DNA of 51,379 nucleotides from Bacteroidaceae bacterium (GCA_017541265.1 JAFXZK010000138.1:1-51379); one strand, 5' to 3'; positions 18,183 to 28,012 are shown, counted from the first letter of the stretch. A program made the numbers and translations. The notes: generated by a model from the sequence alone, not told the origin.

Positions 18183-20645
18183 ATGTTTGAAAACAACAAG
18201 AAGACCTATTCATTTGTGGCTGAGGTTTCGGGCGAGACGGACAAGCTGATTCATGCGAACTATGGCGGCGAAATGCCTGTCATAACGCTTCGCGATAATA
18301 TCTTTTTCCCGGGTACCGTTTCCCCTATTACCGTTGGCCGCAAGTACAGCATAAAGACTTTGCGCAAGCTGGAGCGCACCGACGGAATGGTAGCTTTGCT
18401 GACGCAAAAGACGCCGGAGGTGGACATGCCACAGACCGAAGACCTCTACCCCATCGGCGTTGCCGCCAAGCTCGTCCATTCCCTGCAGATGCCGGACGGC
18501 TCTTACAATGCGCTCTTCCAGGCATTCAACCGCATACAGATACAGGAACTCCGTCAGGTGGGCGGCAGCTACGAAGGCATCGTCACCACTATGACCGACC
18601 TCATGCCCGGGCGTTTGGAGCAGACCGAGTACAAAGCCATGCTGGCTATGCTCAAGGAACGCACAAGCAGGCTCATGAACATTCTGGACGACTATCCCGA
18701 AGAGCTGACGCAATACGTCAACAACATGGAGCCATCTACCTTCATGCTCAACACGATATGCAGTTACCTGCCGCTCACCATCGAGCAGAAGTACGAGCTT
18801 CTCTCCAGCCCCACGGAACTCCAGCGCTTGCAGCAAGCCATCCAGTTTGCCAACAACATCATCGAGCTGATGCAGCTCAAGCGCAAGATAGAGAACAAGA
18901 CGCGCAGCGACCTCGACCAGCAGCAGCGCGAGTACTTCCTGCGCCAGCAGGTGCAGAACATCCAGAGCGAGCTGGGCGACAAGGATGAGTCGAGCGTAAG
19001 GCAGGAGGATGTCAACAACCTGAAGAGCAAGGCCGCGAAAAAGCACTGGAGCAAGCAGACGGCGGAAGTCTTTGACAAAGAGCTTGGGAAGTTGAGCCGC
19101 ATCAACGTCCAGTCGCCCGACTATAATGTGCAACTGCAGTTCCTCCAGACCGTTGTGGAGCTGCCTTGGGACGAATGCACCAAGGACAACACCGACATTG
19201 CGAGGGCGGAAAGGAAGCTCAACCGCAACCACTACGGCATGGAGAAGGTCAAGGAGCGCATCCTTGAGCACCTTGCCGTGCTGAAGATGCGGAAGGACAG
19301 GCAAAGCCCCATCATCTGCCTCTACGGTCCTCCGGGAGTGGGCAAGACAAGCCTTGGCAAGAGCATCGCCGAAGCTCTCGGCAGAAAGTATGTGCGCGTC
19401 AGCTTGGGCGGCGTGCACGACGAGAGCGAGATACGCGGCCACCGGCGCACCTATATCGGCGCCATGCCCGGACGCATCATCCAGGGGATGCAGAAGGCAG
19501 GCAGCTCCAATCCCGTCTTCATCCTCGACGAGATAGACAAGCTCTCGCTCGGCTCCGTCCACGGCGACCCCTCGTCGGCTCTTCTCGAGGTGCTTGACCC
19601 CGAGCAGAACGTCGCCTTCCACGACAACTACGTCGACCTCGACTACGACCTCAGCAAAGTCATGTTCATCGCTACGGCCAACGACACGGGCAGCATCCCG
19701 CGTCCCCTACTCGACCGCATGGAACTCATCGAGGTTGATGGCTACATCACCGAAGAGAAGATAGAGATAGCCAAGCGGCACCTCGTCCCCAAGAACCGCG
19801 AGAAGAACGGGCTGAAGGAGCACACAGCTCTCCGCGTAGCGAAGCCTGCACTGGAGTTCATCATTGAGCGCTACACCCGCGAGAGCGGCGTGCGCGGCCT
19901 CGAGAAGCAGATAGACAAGCTCTTCCGCCGTGTAGCTCTCCGCATGGCAAAGGGTGAACTGGAGCACGACCACAGCATCTCCGCAGAAGAGGCAGAGGAA
20001 CTCTTGGGCAAACCCATCTACAGCCGCGACTCTTATCAGGGCAACGACTATGCCGGTGTCGTGACAGGCTTGGCATGGACGAGCGTCGGCGGCGAAATCC
20101 TCTTCATCGAGACAAGCTTGAGCAAGGGCAAGGGCAGCAAGCTGACCCTGACCGGCAACCTCGGCGACATAATGAAGGAGAGCGCACAGCTTGCCCTCGA
20201 GTACATCCGCGCCCATGCCGACCGTCTCGGAATCGACAGCCGCATCTTCGAGAACTATAACCTGCACGTCCATGTTCCTGAGGGCGCAGTGCCGAAGGAC
20301 GGGCCGAGTGCCGGCATCGCGATGGCGACAAGCATCGCCTCCGCCCTGACGCAAAGGAAAGTCCGTTCCGGCCTTGCCATGACGGGTGAGATAACACTTC
20401 GCGGCAAGGTGCTCCCCGTGGGCGGCATCCGCGAGAAGATACTTGCAGCCAAACGCGCCGGCATCAAGGACATCATGCTCTGCCGGGAGAACAAGAAGGA
20501 CATCGACGAGATACCGGAGCAATACCTGCGCGGCCTCACCTTCCACTACGTCGCCGACATACACGAAGTGCTCGGCTTCGCCCTGCTCGACGAGAAAGTG
20601 AAGAACCCCATCGTCTTTACATTCGACGCGACGACGGCGGCATAA
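18183..20645 (+). CDS. lon: ATP-dependent protease Lon
   Basis: A cytoplasmic hexameric AAA+ serine protease that degrades misfolded and regulatory proteins, 820 aa. The N-terminal LON substrate domain begins at [19 protein letters not shown]. Walker A is [10 protein letters not shown] near residue 382 and Walker B is [11 protein letters not shown]. The proteolytic domain carries Ser709 in [10 protein letters not shown] and Lys752 in [14 protein letters not shown]. The 43-residue spacing between them matches the E. coli dyad. The frame extends 8 codons upstream to a TTG at 18159, but the ATG at 18183 is the natural start, placed 38 bases after the -7 box. It is divergent from trmN6 and followed by rplY with its own promoter. 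Confidence 0.96.
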   Translation: MFENNKKTYSFVAEVSGETDKLIHANYGGEMPVITLRDNIFFPGTVSPITVGRKYSIKTLRKLERTDGMVALLTQKTPEVDMPQTEDLYPIGVAAKLVHSLQMPDGSYNALFQAFNRIQIQELRQVGGSYEGIVTTMTDLMPGRLEQTEYKAMLAMLKERTSRLMNILDDYPEELTQYVNNMEPSTFMLNTICSYLPLTIEQKYELLSSPTELQRLQQAIQFANNIIELMQLKRKIENKTRSDLDQQQREYFLRQQVQNIQSELGDKDESSVRQEDVNNLKSKAAKKHWSKQTAEVFDKELGKLSRINVQSPDYNVQLQFLQTVVELPWDECTKDNTDIARAERKLNRNHYGMEKVKERILEHLAVLKMRKDRQSPIICLYGPPGVGKTSLGKSIAEALGRKYVRVSLGGVHDESEIRGHRRTYIGAMPGRIIQGMQKAGSSNPVFILDEIDKLSLGSVHGDPSSALLEVLDPEQNVAFHDNYVDLDYDLSKVMFIATANDTGSIPRPLLDRMELIEVDGYITEEKIEIAKRHLVPKNREKNGLKEHTALRVAKPALEFIIERYTRESGVRGLEKQIDKLFRRVALRMAKGELEHDHSISAEEAEELLGKPIYSRDSYQGNDYAGVVTGLAWTSVGGEILFIETSLSKGKGSKLTLTGNLGDIMKESAQLALEYIRAHADRLGIDSRIFENYNLHVHVPEGAVPKDGPSAGIAMATSIASALTQRKVRSGLAMTGEITLRGKVLPVGGIREKILAAKRAGIKDIMLCRENKKDIDEIPEQYLRGLTFHYVADIHEVLGFALLDEKVKNPIVFTFDATTAA

Positions 20646-20705
20646 ACGGCGACGGCGGCAGGGACGACGTAAAACAGAAAGTGAACAAAAAAAATGTGCT
20701 CCTTT

Positions 20706-20737
20706 TTTGGCAGTTTCGGGAAAAAGTTGTACCTTTG
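20706..20737 (+). promoter_or_regulatory. Promoter of rplY
   Basis: TTTG at 20706-20709, a 20-base spacer and TACCTTTG at 20730-20737: a complete Bacteroidota promoter with a 75-base leader before the rplY ATG. Confidence 0.75.
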
Positions 20738-20812
20738 CCGCGCTTTTGAGCCGTGTGATGGCGAATTAAGCACAAAAACTTAATTTATAGTAACACAAAA
20801 ACAAACAAAACA

Positions 20813-21409
20813 ATGAAAAGTATTGACGTAAAAGGTACAGCCCGCACCGTGACGGGCAAGAAGTCTTCTCGCGACATCCGCAAGGCTGGCGCAGTGCCCT
20901 GCAACCTCTATGGCGAAGCTAAGGGCGAAAACGGTCTGCCCGTTGCACAGAGCTTCACTGCAACTCAGGAAGAACTCCGCAAGCTGATTTATTCTCCCGA
21001 CATCTACAGCGTAAACCTCAACATCGACGGCAAGGAGTGCAAGGCCATCATGAAGGAACTGCAGTTCCACCCCGTTACCGACCGTCTGCTCCACGTTGAC
21101 TTCTACGAAATCACCGAGACAAAGCCCATCGTTATGGAAGTGCCCATCAAGCTGAACGGCTTGGCAGAAGGTGTGAAGGCCGGTGGTAAGCTCGCTGCAA
21201 GCGTGCGCAAGCTCAAGGTTCGTGCTCCCTACACAGCCATTCCCGAGCGTCTCGAAATCGACGTGACAAACCTCGGCCTCGGCAAGACCATCAAGGTGGC
21301 TGAACTCAGCTTCGAGGGTCTCGAAATCGTGACCAGCCCCAGCGTTGTTGTTTGCCAGGTTAAGATGACCAGAAGCGCCATGAGTGCAGCGGCCAAGGAA
21401 GGTGAATAA
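20813..21409 (+). CDS. rplY: 50S ribosomal protein L25 (Ctc form)
   Basis: L25 binds 5S rRNA in the large subunit. At 198 aa this is the long form with an extra C-terminal Ctc-type beta domain. The N-terminal domain has [18 protein letters not shown] and ends with [16 protein letters not shown]. The C-terminal domain begins at [19 protein letters not shown]. The stop codon shares one base with the start of pth (TAATG), so the two genes are coupled. The L25-Pth order is conserved in many bacteria. Codon use is strongly biased, as expected for a highly expressed gene. Confidence 0.95.
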   Translation: MKSIDVKGTARTVTGKKSSRDIRKAGAVPCNLYGEAKGENGLPVAQSFTATQEELRKLIYSPDIYSVNLNIDGKECKAIMKELQFHPVTDRLLHVDFYEITETKPIVMEVPIKLNGLAEGVKAGGKLAASVRKLKVRAPYTAIPERLEIDVTNLGLGKTIKVAELSFEGLEIVTSPSVVVCQVKMTRSAMSAAAKEGE

Positions 21410-21972
21410 TGAAGTACCTGATTGTAGGTCTGGGTAACATCGGCCCCGAGTACGATGGCACCCGCCACAATATCGGATTCAGAGTATTGGACGCCCTCGC
21501 CAAGGCGTCCAATACTGCTTTTGAGGACCGTCGGTACGGCTTCGTAGCCCACATGCGCGTGAAGAACGCCGAGCTGGTGCTGCTCAAGCCCTCCACCTAC
21601 ATGAATCTCTCCGGCAATGCCGTCCGCTACTGGCTGCTGAAAGAGAACATTCCCGTTGAGAACATGCTGGTGGTTGTGGACGACTTGAGCCTGCCCATCG
21701 GCACGATACGCATCCGTCAAGGCGGCAGCGACGGCGGTCACAACGGCCTCAAGCACATCGCCCAGATGCTTGGCGGACAGGGCTACAACCGCCTCCGCTT
21801 CGGCATCGGGAACGACTTCCCGCGAGGCGCACAGGTTGATTTCGTACTCAGCCGCTTCTGCCCCGAAGAAGAGCAAATCGTCAACGAGAAGGTTCCTGTG
21901 GCTTGCGACGCCATCAAAGCCTTTGCCCTCAGCGGCATACAGTTCGCAATGTGTAATTACAATAATAAATGA
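21409..21972 (+). CDS. pth: Peptidyl-tRNA hydrolase Pth
   Basis: Pth releases peptides from prematurely dropped peptidyl-tRNAs. The 187 aa are the family length. The N-terminus is [13 protein letters not shown], the catalytic His lies in TRHNIGF, and the tRNA/peptide-binding residues are in [13 protein letters not shown] and GGHNGLKHI. It starts on the last base of the rplY stop. Codons for [12 protein letters not shown] form a perfect 13-bp stem-loop (21483-21516) although the protein sequence there looks normal for the family. Confidence 0.97.
   Translation: MKYLIVGLGNIGPEYDGTRHNIGFRVLDALAKASNTAFEDRRYGFVAHMRVKNAELVLLKPSTYMNLSGNAVRYWLLKENIPVENMLVVVDDLSLPIGTIRIRQGGSDGGHNGLKHIAQMLGGQGYNRLRFGIGNDFPRGAQVDFVLSRFCPEEEQIVNEKVPVACDAIKAFALSGIQFAMCNYNNK
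21483..21516 (+). repeat. Perfect hairpin inside pth
   Basis: Two 13-bp arms (AGTATTGGACGCC and GGCGTCCAATACT) are exact complements around an 8-base loop, entirely within the pth coding sequence. There is no T-run, so this is not a simple terminator. Confidence 0.9.
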
Positions 21973-21989
21973 AGAACGAAGAGTGAAGA

Positions 21990-22012
21990 GTGAAGAATTT
22001 GCTACCGCTCTC
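21990..22012 (+). repeat. 23-bp dispersed repeat between pth and pepT
   Basis: Exact copy of 7182-7204, which forms the start of tilS. Here it is non-coding, flanked by GAAGAGTGAAGAGTGAAG before and ACTATGAACTATGAAC words after. Confidence 0.85.
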
Positions 22013-22030
22013 AACTATGAACTATGAACT

Positions 22031-23287
22031 ATGAACTCAGAACTAACTGAAAGATTTCTAAAATATGTTAGCTTCGACACGCAGAGCAGCGAAGAGAACG
22101 AAGCACAATGCCCAAGCACTGAGAAGCAGTTTGCTTTGGCTGAATACTTGCGCGACGAGCTGAAAGCTCTCGGATTGACTGAAGTTGAGATGGACGAGCA
22201 CGGCTACGTCTATGCCACTCTGCCTGCCAATACCGACAAGCAAGTGCCCACCATCGGCTTCATCGCCCACATGGACACAAGCCCCGACTGCAGCGGCGCC
22301 GACATCAAGCCCCGCATCATCAAGAACTACGACGGCTCGGACATCGTGCTCTGCAAGGAAGAAAACATTGTGACGACCGTCAGCCAGTTCCCCGAACTCA
22401 AGCAGCACATCGGCGAAGACCTCATTGTCACCGACGGTCACACGCTCCTCGGTGCTGACGACAAGGCTGGCATCGCAGAGATAGTCACCGCAATGACTTA
22501 CCTGATGGCTCATCCCGAAATCAAGCACGGCAAGATTCGCGTCGCCTTCAATCCCGACGAGGAGATTGGCGCAGGCGCACATCTGTTCAATGTCGAGAAG
22601 TTTGGCTGCGAGTGGGCTTACACGATGGACGGCAGCGAGGTGGGCGAACTGGAGTATGAGAACTTCAACGCCGCCAGCGCAAAGATACACATCAAGGGCT
22701 GCAACGTACACCCTGGCTATGCCAAAGGCAAGATGAAGAACGCTTGTATCATTGCTTCAGAGTTTGCTGCCTTAATGCCTGAAAATGAACGCCCAGAGAC
22801 AACCGATGGTTACATGGGCTTCTTCCACCTCACTGGCATGAGCGGCACCGTAGAAGAGGCTCAGCTCTCCTACATCATCCGCGACCACAACAGCGGCATA
22901 TTCCAGCTCCGCAAGCAAGTTGTCCTCGATATTGCCGAGAAGCTGAACGCCAAGTACGGACAGGACACCGTGACGACAGAAGTAAAAGACCAGTATTATA
23001 ATATGTTGAGTCAGCTGCAAGACAAGCCGCAGGTGACAGACATTGCAAAGAAGGCCATCGAAGAGGCTTGCGGCTTCTGCAACGTCGTTCCCATCCGCGG
23101 CGGAACGGACGGCGCACAGCTCAGCTTCAAAGGTCTCCCCTGCCCCAACATCTTCGCAGGCGGACTGAACTTCCACGGTCGCCACGAGTTCGTGCCCATT
23201 CAAAGCATGGAGAAGGCTATGATGACGGTGGTGAACATCTGCAGAATGGCAGCCCCACCCCAACCGTCTCAAAAGGAGAGGGGGTAA
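22031..23287 (+). CDS. pepT: Peptidase T (tripeptide aminopeptidase)
   Basis: A zinc-dependent M20B peptidase that trims the N-terminal residue from tripeptides in the cytoplasm, 418 aa. Metal and catalytic motifs: [23 protein letters not shown] with the bridging Asp, and [12 protein letters not shown] with the catalytic and metal-binding Glu pair. [12 protein letters not shown] and [14 protein letters not shown] complete the C-terminal catalytic part. The last ten residues ([10 protein letters not shown]) do not belong to the family; they come from a family B repeat that also supplies the end of the gene. The ATG at 22031 follows several ACTATGA word repeats. The gene sits between pth and the S4 gene. 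Confidence 0.95.
   Translation: MNSELTERFLKYVSFDTQSSEENEAQCPSTEKQFALAEYLRDELKALGLTEVEMDEHGYVYATLPANTDKQVPTIGFIAHMDTSPDCSGADIKPRIIKNYDGSDIVLCKEENIVTTVSQFPELKQHIGEDLIVTDGHTLLGADDKAGIAEIVTAMTYLMAHPEIKHGKIRVAFNPDEEIGAGAHLFNVEKFGCEWAYTMDGSEVGELEYENFNAASAKIHIKGCNVHPGYAKGKMKNACIIASEFAALMPENERPETTDGYMGFFHLTGMSGTVEEAQLSYIIRDHNSGIFQLRKQVVLDIAEKLNAKYGQDTVTTEVKDQYYNMLSQLQDKPQVTDIAKKAIEEACGFCNVVPIRGGTDGAQLSFKGLPCPNIFAGGLNFHGRHEFVPIQSMEKAMMTVVNICRMAAPPQPSQKERG
23248..23287 (-). repeat. Family B repeat at the pepT 3' end
   Basis: Read on the minus strand it is CCCCCTCTCCTTTTGAGACG followed by GTTGGGGTGGGGCTGCC, matching the copies in fmt and uvrA. It replaces the natural C-terminus of PepT and the stop lies at its edge. 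Confidence 0.8.
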
Positions 23288-23305
23288 TAAATGATAAATG
23301 ATTAA

Positions 23306-23740
23306 ATGGTAAATACTGAGGCTCGGATAGACAAATGGCTTTGGGCGGCACGCATCTTCAAGACGCGCACCATTGCCGCTGCTGCTTGCAAGAAAGGGCA
23401 GGTCAGCATGAACGGTACTCTGCTCAAGGCCAGCCGGATGATTAAGGCAGGCGATGTGGTGAGCGTCCGCAAGCCGCCCGTCACCTACAGCTTCCGCGTG
23501 CTGCAACCTATTGAGAGGCGCGTCGGAGCCAAGCTCATTCCTGAGATACTGGAGAACGTCACAACGCCCGACCAATACGAGCTGCTCGAGATGAGCAAGA
23601 TAAGCGGCTTCGTCGGCAGATCCAAAGGCACAGGCCGCCCAACAAAGAAAGACCGCCGCAACCTCGAAGACTTCCAAAGCGAAGTGCCGGAGTTCTTCGG
23701 GGACTTTGAGTTCGACCTTGAAGATGGTGATGAAGAATGA
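23306..23740 (+). CDS. S4-domain RNA-binding protein, Hsp15-like
   Basis: A 144-aa cytoplasmic protein of the ribosome-associated heat shock protein 15 type, which in E. coli binds 50S subunits carrying stalled peptidyl-tRNA. The S4 domain spans about residues 6-65: ARIDKWLWAARIFKTRT, ACKKGQVSMNGTLLK and IKAGDVVSVRK. The tail is basic (GRPTKKDRRNLEDF) then very acidic (FEFDLEDGDEE). It follows pepT after 18 bases of TAAATGATAAATG words. The functional assignment is by family only; no symbol is given. Confidence 0.85.
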   Translation: MVNTEARIDKWLWAARIFKTRTIAAAACKKGQVSMNGTLLKASRMIKAGDVVSVRKPPVTYSFRVLQPIERRVGAKLIPEILENVTTPDQYELLEMSKISGFVGRSKGTGRPTKKDRRNLEDFQSEVPEFFGDFEFDLEDGDEE

Positions 23741-23743
23741 TTT

Positions 23744-23769
23744 CGTTATAACGGAATGACGTTATAACG
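23744..23769. repeat. Paired CGTTATAACG palindromes before dnaG
   Basis: Two perfect 10-bp palindromes CGTTATAACG at 23744-23753 and 23760-23769, starting 16 bases apart, followed by a partial TAATAACG. They occupy most of the gap between the S4 gene and dnaG and could be a dimeric operator, or word repeats as seen elsewhere in this genome. Confidence 0.7.
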
Positions 23770-23790
23770 TAATAACGAAGGAAAGAAAGC

Positions 23791-25854
23791 ATGATAGACC
23801 GCATAACCGTCGATAAGATACTTGATGCTGCGAACATCGTGGACGTCGTCTCCGACTTCGTCACGTTGAAGCGTGCCGGAGCAAACTTGAAGGGGCTTTG
23901 CCCTTTCCACGACGACCACACCCCATCTTTTGTGGTGTCGCCTGCACGCAACACTTGCAAGTGCTTTTCTTGCGGCGAAGGCGGTACGCCTGTCGGCTTC
24001 ATCATGAAGCACGAACAGCTCTCATACCCCGACGCTCTGCGATACCTTGCCAAGAAGTACGGCATCAAGATTGAGGAGAAGGAGCTGACACAAGACGAGA
24101 TTCAGTCGCGTGGCGACCGCGAGAGCATGTTCATCCTCAACGAATGGGCGCGGGACTGGTTCAAGAAGCAACTTTGGGACACGCAAGACGGCAGAGCCAT
24201 CGGTCTCGCCTACTTCCGGGGGCGCGGCTTCAGGGACGACATCTTGAAGAAGTTTCAGGTGGGTTACTGCCCTAACAGCAAGGAGCATTCACTCTCTGCC
24301 GCTGCGCTGAAGGAAGGCTATCAGGAACGCTATCTCGTGAACAACCAGAACGAGATGGAGCCGCGCCTAAGCATCGGCACAGGATTGAGCCTGAAACGCG
24401 AAGATGGCAAGCTGCGCGACCGTTTCTTCGGCCGAGTCATGTGGCCTATTTATACGTTCAGCGGACGTGTGGCAGGTTTCGGTGGGCGTGTGCTCGACGC
24501 AGCCACCAAAGGCGTTGCCGTCAAGTACCAGAACTCGCCGGAAAGCATTATCTACAGCAAACGCAAAGAGCTTTTCGGCCTCTTCCAGGCACGTCAAGCC
24601 ATCCGCAAAGCCGACCTCTGCTATCTCGTAGAGGGCTATACCGATGTGATGGCGATGCACCAGCAAGGCGTGGAGAATGTCGTAGCATCCTCTGGCACAG
24701 CACTTACAACCGACCAGATTCACCTCATTCACCGCATTACAAGCAACATTACGGTCATCTTCGACGGCGACGACGCAGGCATTCACGCCAGCGAACGCGG
24801 CATAGACATGCTACTGGCCGAGGGCATGAACGTCAAGCTGCTCCTTTTGCCAGACGGCGACGACCCCGACAGCTTTGCACGCAAGCACACTGCCACCGAG
24901 TATCAGCAATACTTGCAAGAGAATCAAGTCGATTTCATCACCTACAAGGCCACGCACGCTATCGACGCGCGAAAAGGCGAACCCGATGCAGAAGAGCGGC
25001 TCATACACAATGTGACAGAAAGTATTGCCGTCATCCCCGACGAGATAAAGCGTACCGTATATATTCAGCACGCAGCGCAACAGCTGAAAATGCCCGAGCG
25101 TCTCATTGCCGGAGCTGTTAATGCACAGATGGAAAAACTGCGCATCGAGAGACAAAAAGAGCAGGAAAGGGAGCAGAGACAACAGACGGTTCAATCCGGC
25201 ACGCCACTTACAGGGACAAAAGATATTACAATTCCCCCAGCCAAAGGAGAAGGCAGAAAACTTAGCCAAGAAGCATCAATAATCCAGATGATTATTCGGC
25301 ACGGGGAAAAAGTCATGTGCACCATCGAGGACGAGAACGGACAGGAAGTGCCCCTCACCGTAGCAGAGTACATTTCCTACAGCCTCAAAGACGACGACAT
25401 TCAGCTGCAGACACCTGTTTATAGGCAGATACTCGAAGAAGCTGTTGCAAACGCACACGCACCTAACTTCTGTGCAGAACAATACTTCAACAACCATCCC
25501 GACGAAGAAATTCGCGAACTTGCCTTCAGGCTTGGCACCGATTCGGTAGAGCTGAGCAAACTGTTTGAAGTCCCCACCTCCGGGGAGGACGAGGAGGGGA
25601 AGGAAAACCTCCCATCCCAGAAAGAGGCGCTTGGCGGCGGAACGCGTCTCGATGAAGTCGTCCCCAAACTTATCGCAGGCTATAAGCTGAACATCATGCA
25701 GCAATCACTGGAAGACATCATTGAGCAAATGAAGCGTCCAGAGGTAAAAGAAGACAAAGGGAAATACCGTCAACTGATGACCGATTTCAACAACAAGTCC
25801 AAGCTTGTAAAAGAACTTGCAAAAGAATGTGGCGAACGTGTCGTGCTCAAATAA
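23791..25854 (+). CDS. dnaG: DNA primase DnaG
   Basis: DnaG makes RNA primers at the replication fork. The protein has 687 aa. The N-terminal CHC2 zinc ribbon has Cys37, His40, Cys58 and Cys61 (LCPFHDDHTPSF and CKCFSCGEGG). The RNA polymerase basic domain contains FFGRVMWPIY and GFGGRVLD. The TOPRIM core has VEGYTDVMAMHQQG and IFDGDDAGIHASERG. The C-terminal third is divergent, as usual for the DnaB-binding domain, and carries irregular repeat-derived inserts near residues 475-495 and 594-617 (SGEDEEGKENLPSQKEALGG). The frame remains open to TAA. It is convergent with the outer-membrane protein gene. Confidence 0.96.
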   Translation: MIDRITVDKILDAANIVDVVSDFVTLKRAGANLKGLCPFHDDHTPSFVVSPARNTCKCFSCGEGGTPVGFIMKHEQLSYPDALRYLAKKYGIKIEEKELTQDEIQSRGDRESMFILNEWARDWFKKQLWDTQDGRAIGLAYFRGRGFRDDILKKFQVGYCPNSKEHSLSAAALKEGYQERYLVNNQNEMEPRLSIGTGLSLKREDGKLRDRFFGRVMWPIYTFSGRVAGFGGRVLDAATKGVAVKYQNSPESIIYSKRKELFGLFQARQAIRKADLCYLVEGYTDVMAMHQQGVENVVASSGTALTTDQIHLIHRITSNITVIFDGDDAGIHASERGIDMLLAEGMNVKLLLLPDGDDPDSFARKHTATEYQQYLQENQVDFITYKATHAIDARKGEPDAEERLIHNVTESIAVIPDEIKRTVYIQHAAQQLKMPERLIAGAVNAQMEKLRIERQKEQEREQRQQTVQSGTPLTGTKDITIPPAKGEGRKLSQEASIIQMIIRHGEKVMCTIEDENGQEVPLTVAEYISYSLKDDDIQLQTPVYRQILEEAVANAHAPNFCAEQYFNNHPDEEIRELAFRLGTDSVELSKLFEVPTSGEDEEGKENLPSQKEALGGGTRLDEVVPKLIAGYKLNIMQQSLEDIIEQMKRPEVKEDKGKYRQLMTDFNNKSKLVKELAKECGERVVLK
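25570..25641 (+). repeat. Family B-type insert inside dnaG
   Basis: CCCCACCTCCGGGGAGGACG followed by AGGAGGGGAAGG and CCTCCCATCCCAG: a degenerate palindromic GC-rich insert encoding a Gly/Glu/Pro-rich stretch in the C-terminal domain of primase. More diverged than the mfd and fmt copies. Confidence 0.6.
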
Positions 25855-25889
25855 AGCATGAGCGCGATATGGCACTTTGTGGTGTCTTA

Positions 25890-26618
25890 CTATTGTTTGG
25901 TATTTGCAATGTCCTGTTTTGTCTTAACGACATCAAAGAGATAAGACACCTTCGCATAAATGGTTCCATTTGCACTGCGCCCAAAGGGGTCTTTCTTCGA
26001 GTTTGAGAAGACGTCGCTCAAACCATAGAAATAGCGTCCCTCGATGATAAAGTGATGCCCTTTCTTCGTGCTGACATCCATGCCGAGTCCTCCGGCGATG
26101 CCGTACTCGAACTTCTTCTGCACCTTCAGATTGTACTGCTGTATGACACCATTCGGGCGCAACGCGAGGGAAACAGCCGACCATTCGCCTCCCCGCTTCT
26201 CGCACTCGCCGATACAGAAGCCCAGCTGCGGCCCTATGACAAGGAAACCTTTCACCCCACCCCGTTCACGACCGAAGCCCAGATTGGCAAACAGCGGCAT
26301 CTGGACGTAGTGAATCGTTCGCTGATAGGTATCAGCACTGGTGGAAATATTCTCCTTCCAACCTGCCTGTGAATAGTTTAGCTCACCCTGAAATGCACAA
26401 ATCATGTTGAAGTATTTCTCGCAGGTGTATCGGGCGGTAAAGCCTATCGTCATGCCGCTCTTGAACTTCTGCTTGATGGTGGGGGTGAAAGACATCCTGT
26501 TCATGACGAAACCTCCGCTGATGCCGATGGCAAGGTCTGTGCGATGCTGTCCCACCTGAGCAAAGAGCAAGTGAAAAGAGAAAAGAGAAAAGAGAGTAAT
26601 GAGGGCGAGACGTTTCAT
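25890..26618 (-). CDS. Outer-membrane beta-barrel (porin-like) protein
   Basis: A 242-aa predicted outer-membrane protein. The signal peptide is MKRLALITLFSLFSFHLLFAQ. The rest alternates hydrophobic and polar residues, with aromatic strand ends (FTARYTCEKYFNMICAF, PLFANLGFG) and the final strand GTIYAKVSYLF. It resembles the PorT/OMP_b-brl_2 family. I start it at 26618 rather than the frame's upstream limit because the signal peptide begins there and the ATG overlaps the stop of the LysM gene in an ATGA, indicating coupled translation. The function is unknown. Confidence 0.78.
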   Translation of the reverse strand: MKRLALITLFSLFSFHLLFAQVGQHRTDLAIGISGGFVMNRMSFTPTIKQKFKSGMTIGFTARYTCEKYFNMICAFQGELNYSQAGWKENISTSADTYQRTIHYVQMPLFANLGFGRERGGVKGFLVIGPQLGFCIGECEKRGGEWSAVSLALRPNGVIQQYNLKVQKKFEYGIAGGLGMDVSTKKGHHFIIEGRYFYGLSDVFSNSKKDPFGRSANGTIYAKVSYLFDVVKTKQDIANTKQ

Positions 26619-27955
26619 CGGATAAGTTCTATCTTTTTTTCTGGAGTAAAGTGAACAAACAGGACGAAATTGTTGAAGAAACTCATTCCTGAAGTACTGC
26701 GCTCGAAGCGGTACCAATTCTGGTAAGGCTCCTGGTTCAAACTGCCTTGCATTTGCTCGAAGGTGTCACCCAGGGAACTGATGCCTCCGAGGAAATAGCA
26801 GCCGAGGTCGAAGCCCAAAGCTGCATGGCATGGATTGCTCTGTACGATGGGCGTGCGGAAGTTCTTTGTATAGGCATACTCGAACTGTTTGGTTCTGCCT
26901 GCCAACACATTATAATAATAAGGACTGATGATAAAGGTGTCGAAGGCAAAGAAATCCCCCAGAAGCCTCTGTGTCTCATCCTGCCACTCGGGATAGCCTA
27001 TCAGCGAGAGACGGTACTCGGAATGTTTCTGGCGGAAATCTTTTAGACGTGCCAAGAGAATGTTAAGCGCACGGACGCTGCTGCCGTCAATGAGAATCAT
27101 ATTGTCGCGAAACTGGTTGAAGGCAGATTCGTATGCGAAGTCGTCACCTTCAAGTTCGAGGACTCTAAATGTCCCAGACCGCTGTGCCAGTTCCTTCGCG
27201 AGAGCTTCGCTAAGCATTTTGCCTTGAACGTCCGCATCACCGCTACGCACAATGATGAAGTTCTTGTCCCCATAGTACCGCATCATATTCTTGACCGCAG
27301 CATCATAGAGCACAGTGTTGGGTGCAGAGGCATTGTAAACAAGAGGATAGTCCAGCAAAGGCTGTCCGCTCCAATAAGGCAGCACTAACCGAATGCCCTG
27401 TTCTTTGCAGACTTCCGCCACCGGTGGTATCTGTGTAGCAGAAGTCGGACCGAAGAGGACATCCAGCCCGCTAATTTGGGGCAACAACTGCTCAATCTGT
27501 TCCGTCGTAGTACCGCAGTCCCAAGTATAAATGTCGAGATTGACACCATTTTTGCGCACACTGTCTGCCGCCATGAGCAAGCCTCGATAGAACTCCAACA
27601 TATTCTTGTCGCTAAACGGAAGCAGCACACCAACTTTAAGGTCGGAGAATACCGTGCGGATAACTGATGCCGGTTCCTCTGGCACTTCAACCGCCGGAGC
27701 GGGTTGGGGCTTCTGAGGAATAATCAGCAGTTTGCCTTTCTTAAGCTTTTTACTGCTGATATCCGGGTTTGCTGCCTGCAGTTCGGAAACAGACACACCA
27801 TAATCGGCTGCAACACTTTCCCATGTCTCGCCTTTGCTGACAGGGTGCATATTGTCAAGTGCAGAGAGTGTGTTTTGTCCCCAGCAGACAAAGACCGACA
27901 TGCAACAGAAGACGGAAAGCAGAAGCCCTTTTGTTTGTATTAAAATGCGTTTCAT
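26615..27955 (-). CDS. LysM plus periplasmic-binding-fold protein
   Basis: A 446-aa secreted or periplasmic protein. The signal peptide is residues 1-26 (CMSVFVCWGQ). A LysM peptidoglycan-binding domain covers about residues 38-80 (HPVSKGETWESVAADYGVSV, KGKLLIIP). A Pro-rich linker follows, then a type I periplasmic-binding (leucine-binding-like) fold from about 108: LKVGVLLPFSDKNMLEFYRG, VLFGPTSATQIPPVAEVC and FDTFIISPYYYN. This combination recalls LpoA-type cell-wall regulators more than transport proteins, since no permease genes are nearby. The gene overlaps the barrel gene by 4 bases, forming a two-gene cell-envelope operon. Confidence 0.8.
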   Translation of the reverse strand: MKRILIQTKGLLLSVFCCMSVFVCWGQNTLSALDNMHPVSKGETWESVAADYGVSVSELQAANPDISSKKLKKGKLLIIPQKPQPAPAVEVPEEPASVIRTVFSDLKVGVLLPFSDKNMLEFYRGLLMAADSVRKNGVNLDIYTWDCGTTTEQIEQLLPQISGLDVLFGPTSATQIPPVAEVCKEQGIRLVLPYWSGQPLLDYPLVYNASAPNTVLYDAAVKNMMRYYGDKNFIIVRSGDADVQGKMLSEALAKELAQRSGTFRVLELEGDDFAYESAFNQFRDNMILIDGSSVRALNILLARLKDFRQKHSEYRLSLIGYPEWQDETQRLLGDFFAFDTFIISPYYYNVLAGRTKQFEYAYTKNFRTPIVQSNPCHAALGFDLGCYFLGGISSLGDTFEQMQGSLNQEPYQNWYRFERSTSGMSFFNNFVLFVHFTPEKKIELIR

Positions 27956-27960
27956 ATGTG

Positions 27961-27968
27961 CAAAAGTA
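27961..27968 (-). promoter_or_regulatory. Promoter -7 box of the LysM operon
   Basis: Minus strand TACTTTTG, 6 bases before the start codon, implying a very short leader. It is back to back with the box at 28013. Confidence 0.55.
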
Positions 27969-28012
27969 CGAAATTATTCTTAATTCTTCTTTCTTAATTC
28001 TTAATTTCTTTG

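Noticed and set aside
18025-18213. N-terminal extension of TrmN6
   Set aside because: Low-complexity Lys-rich sequence lying over the divergent promoters and the lon start; the family N-terminus begins at 18024.
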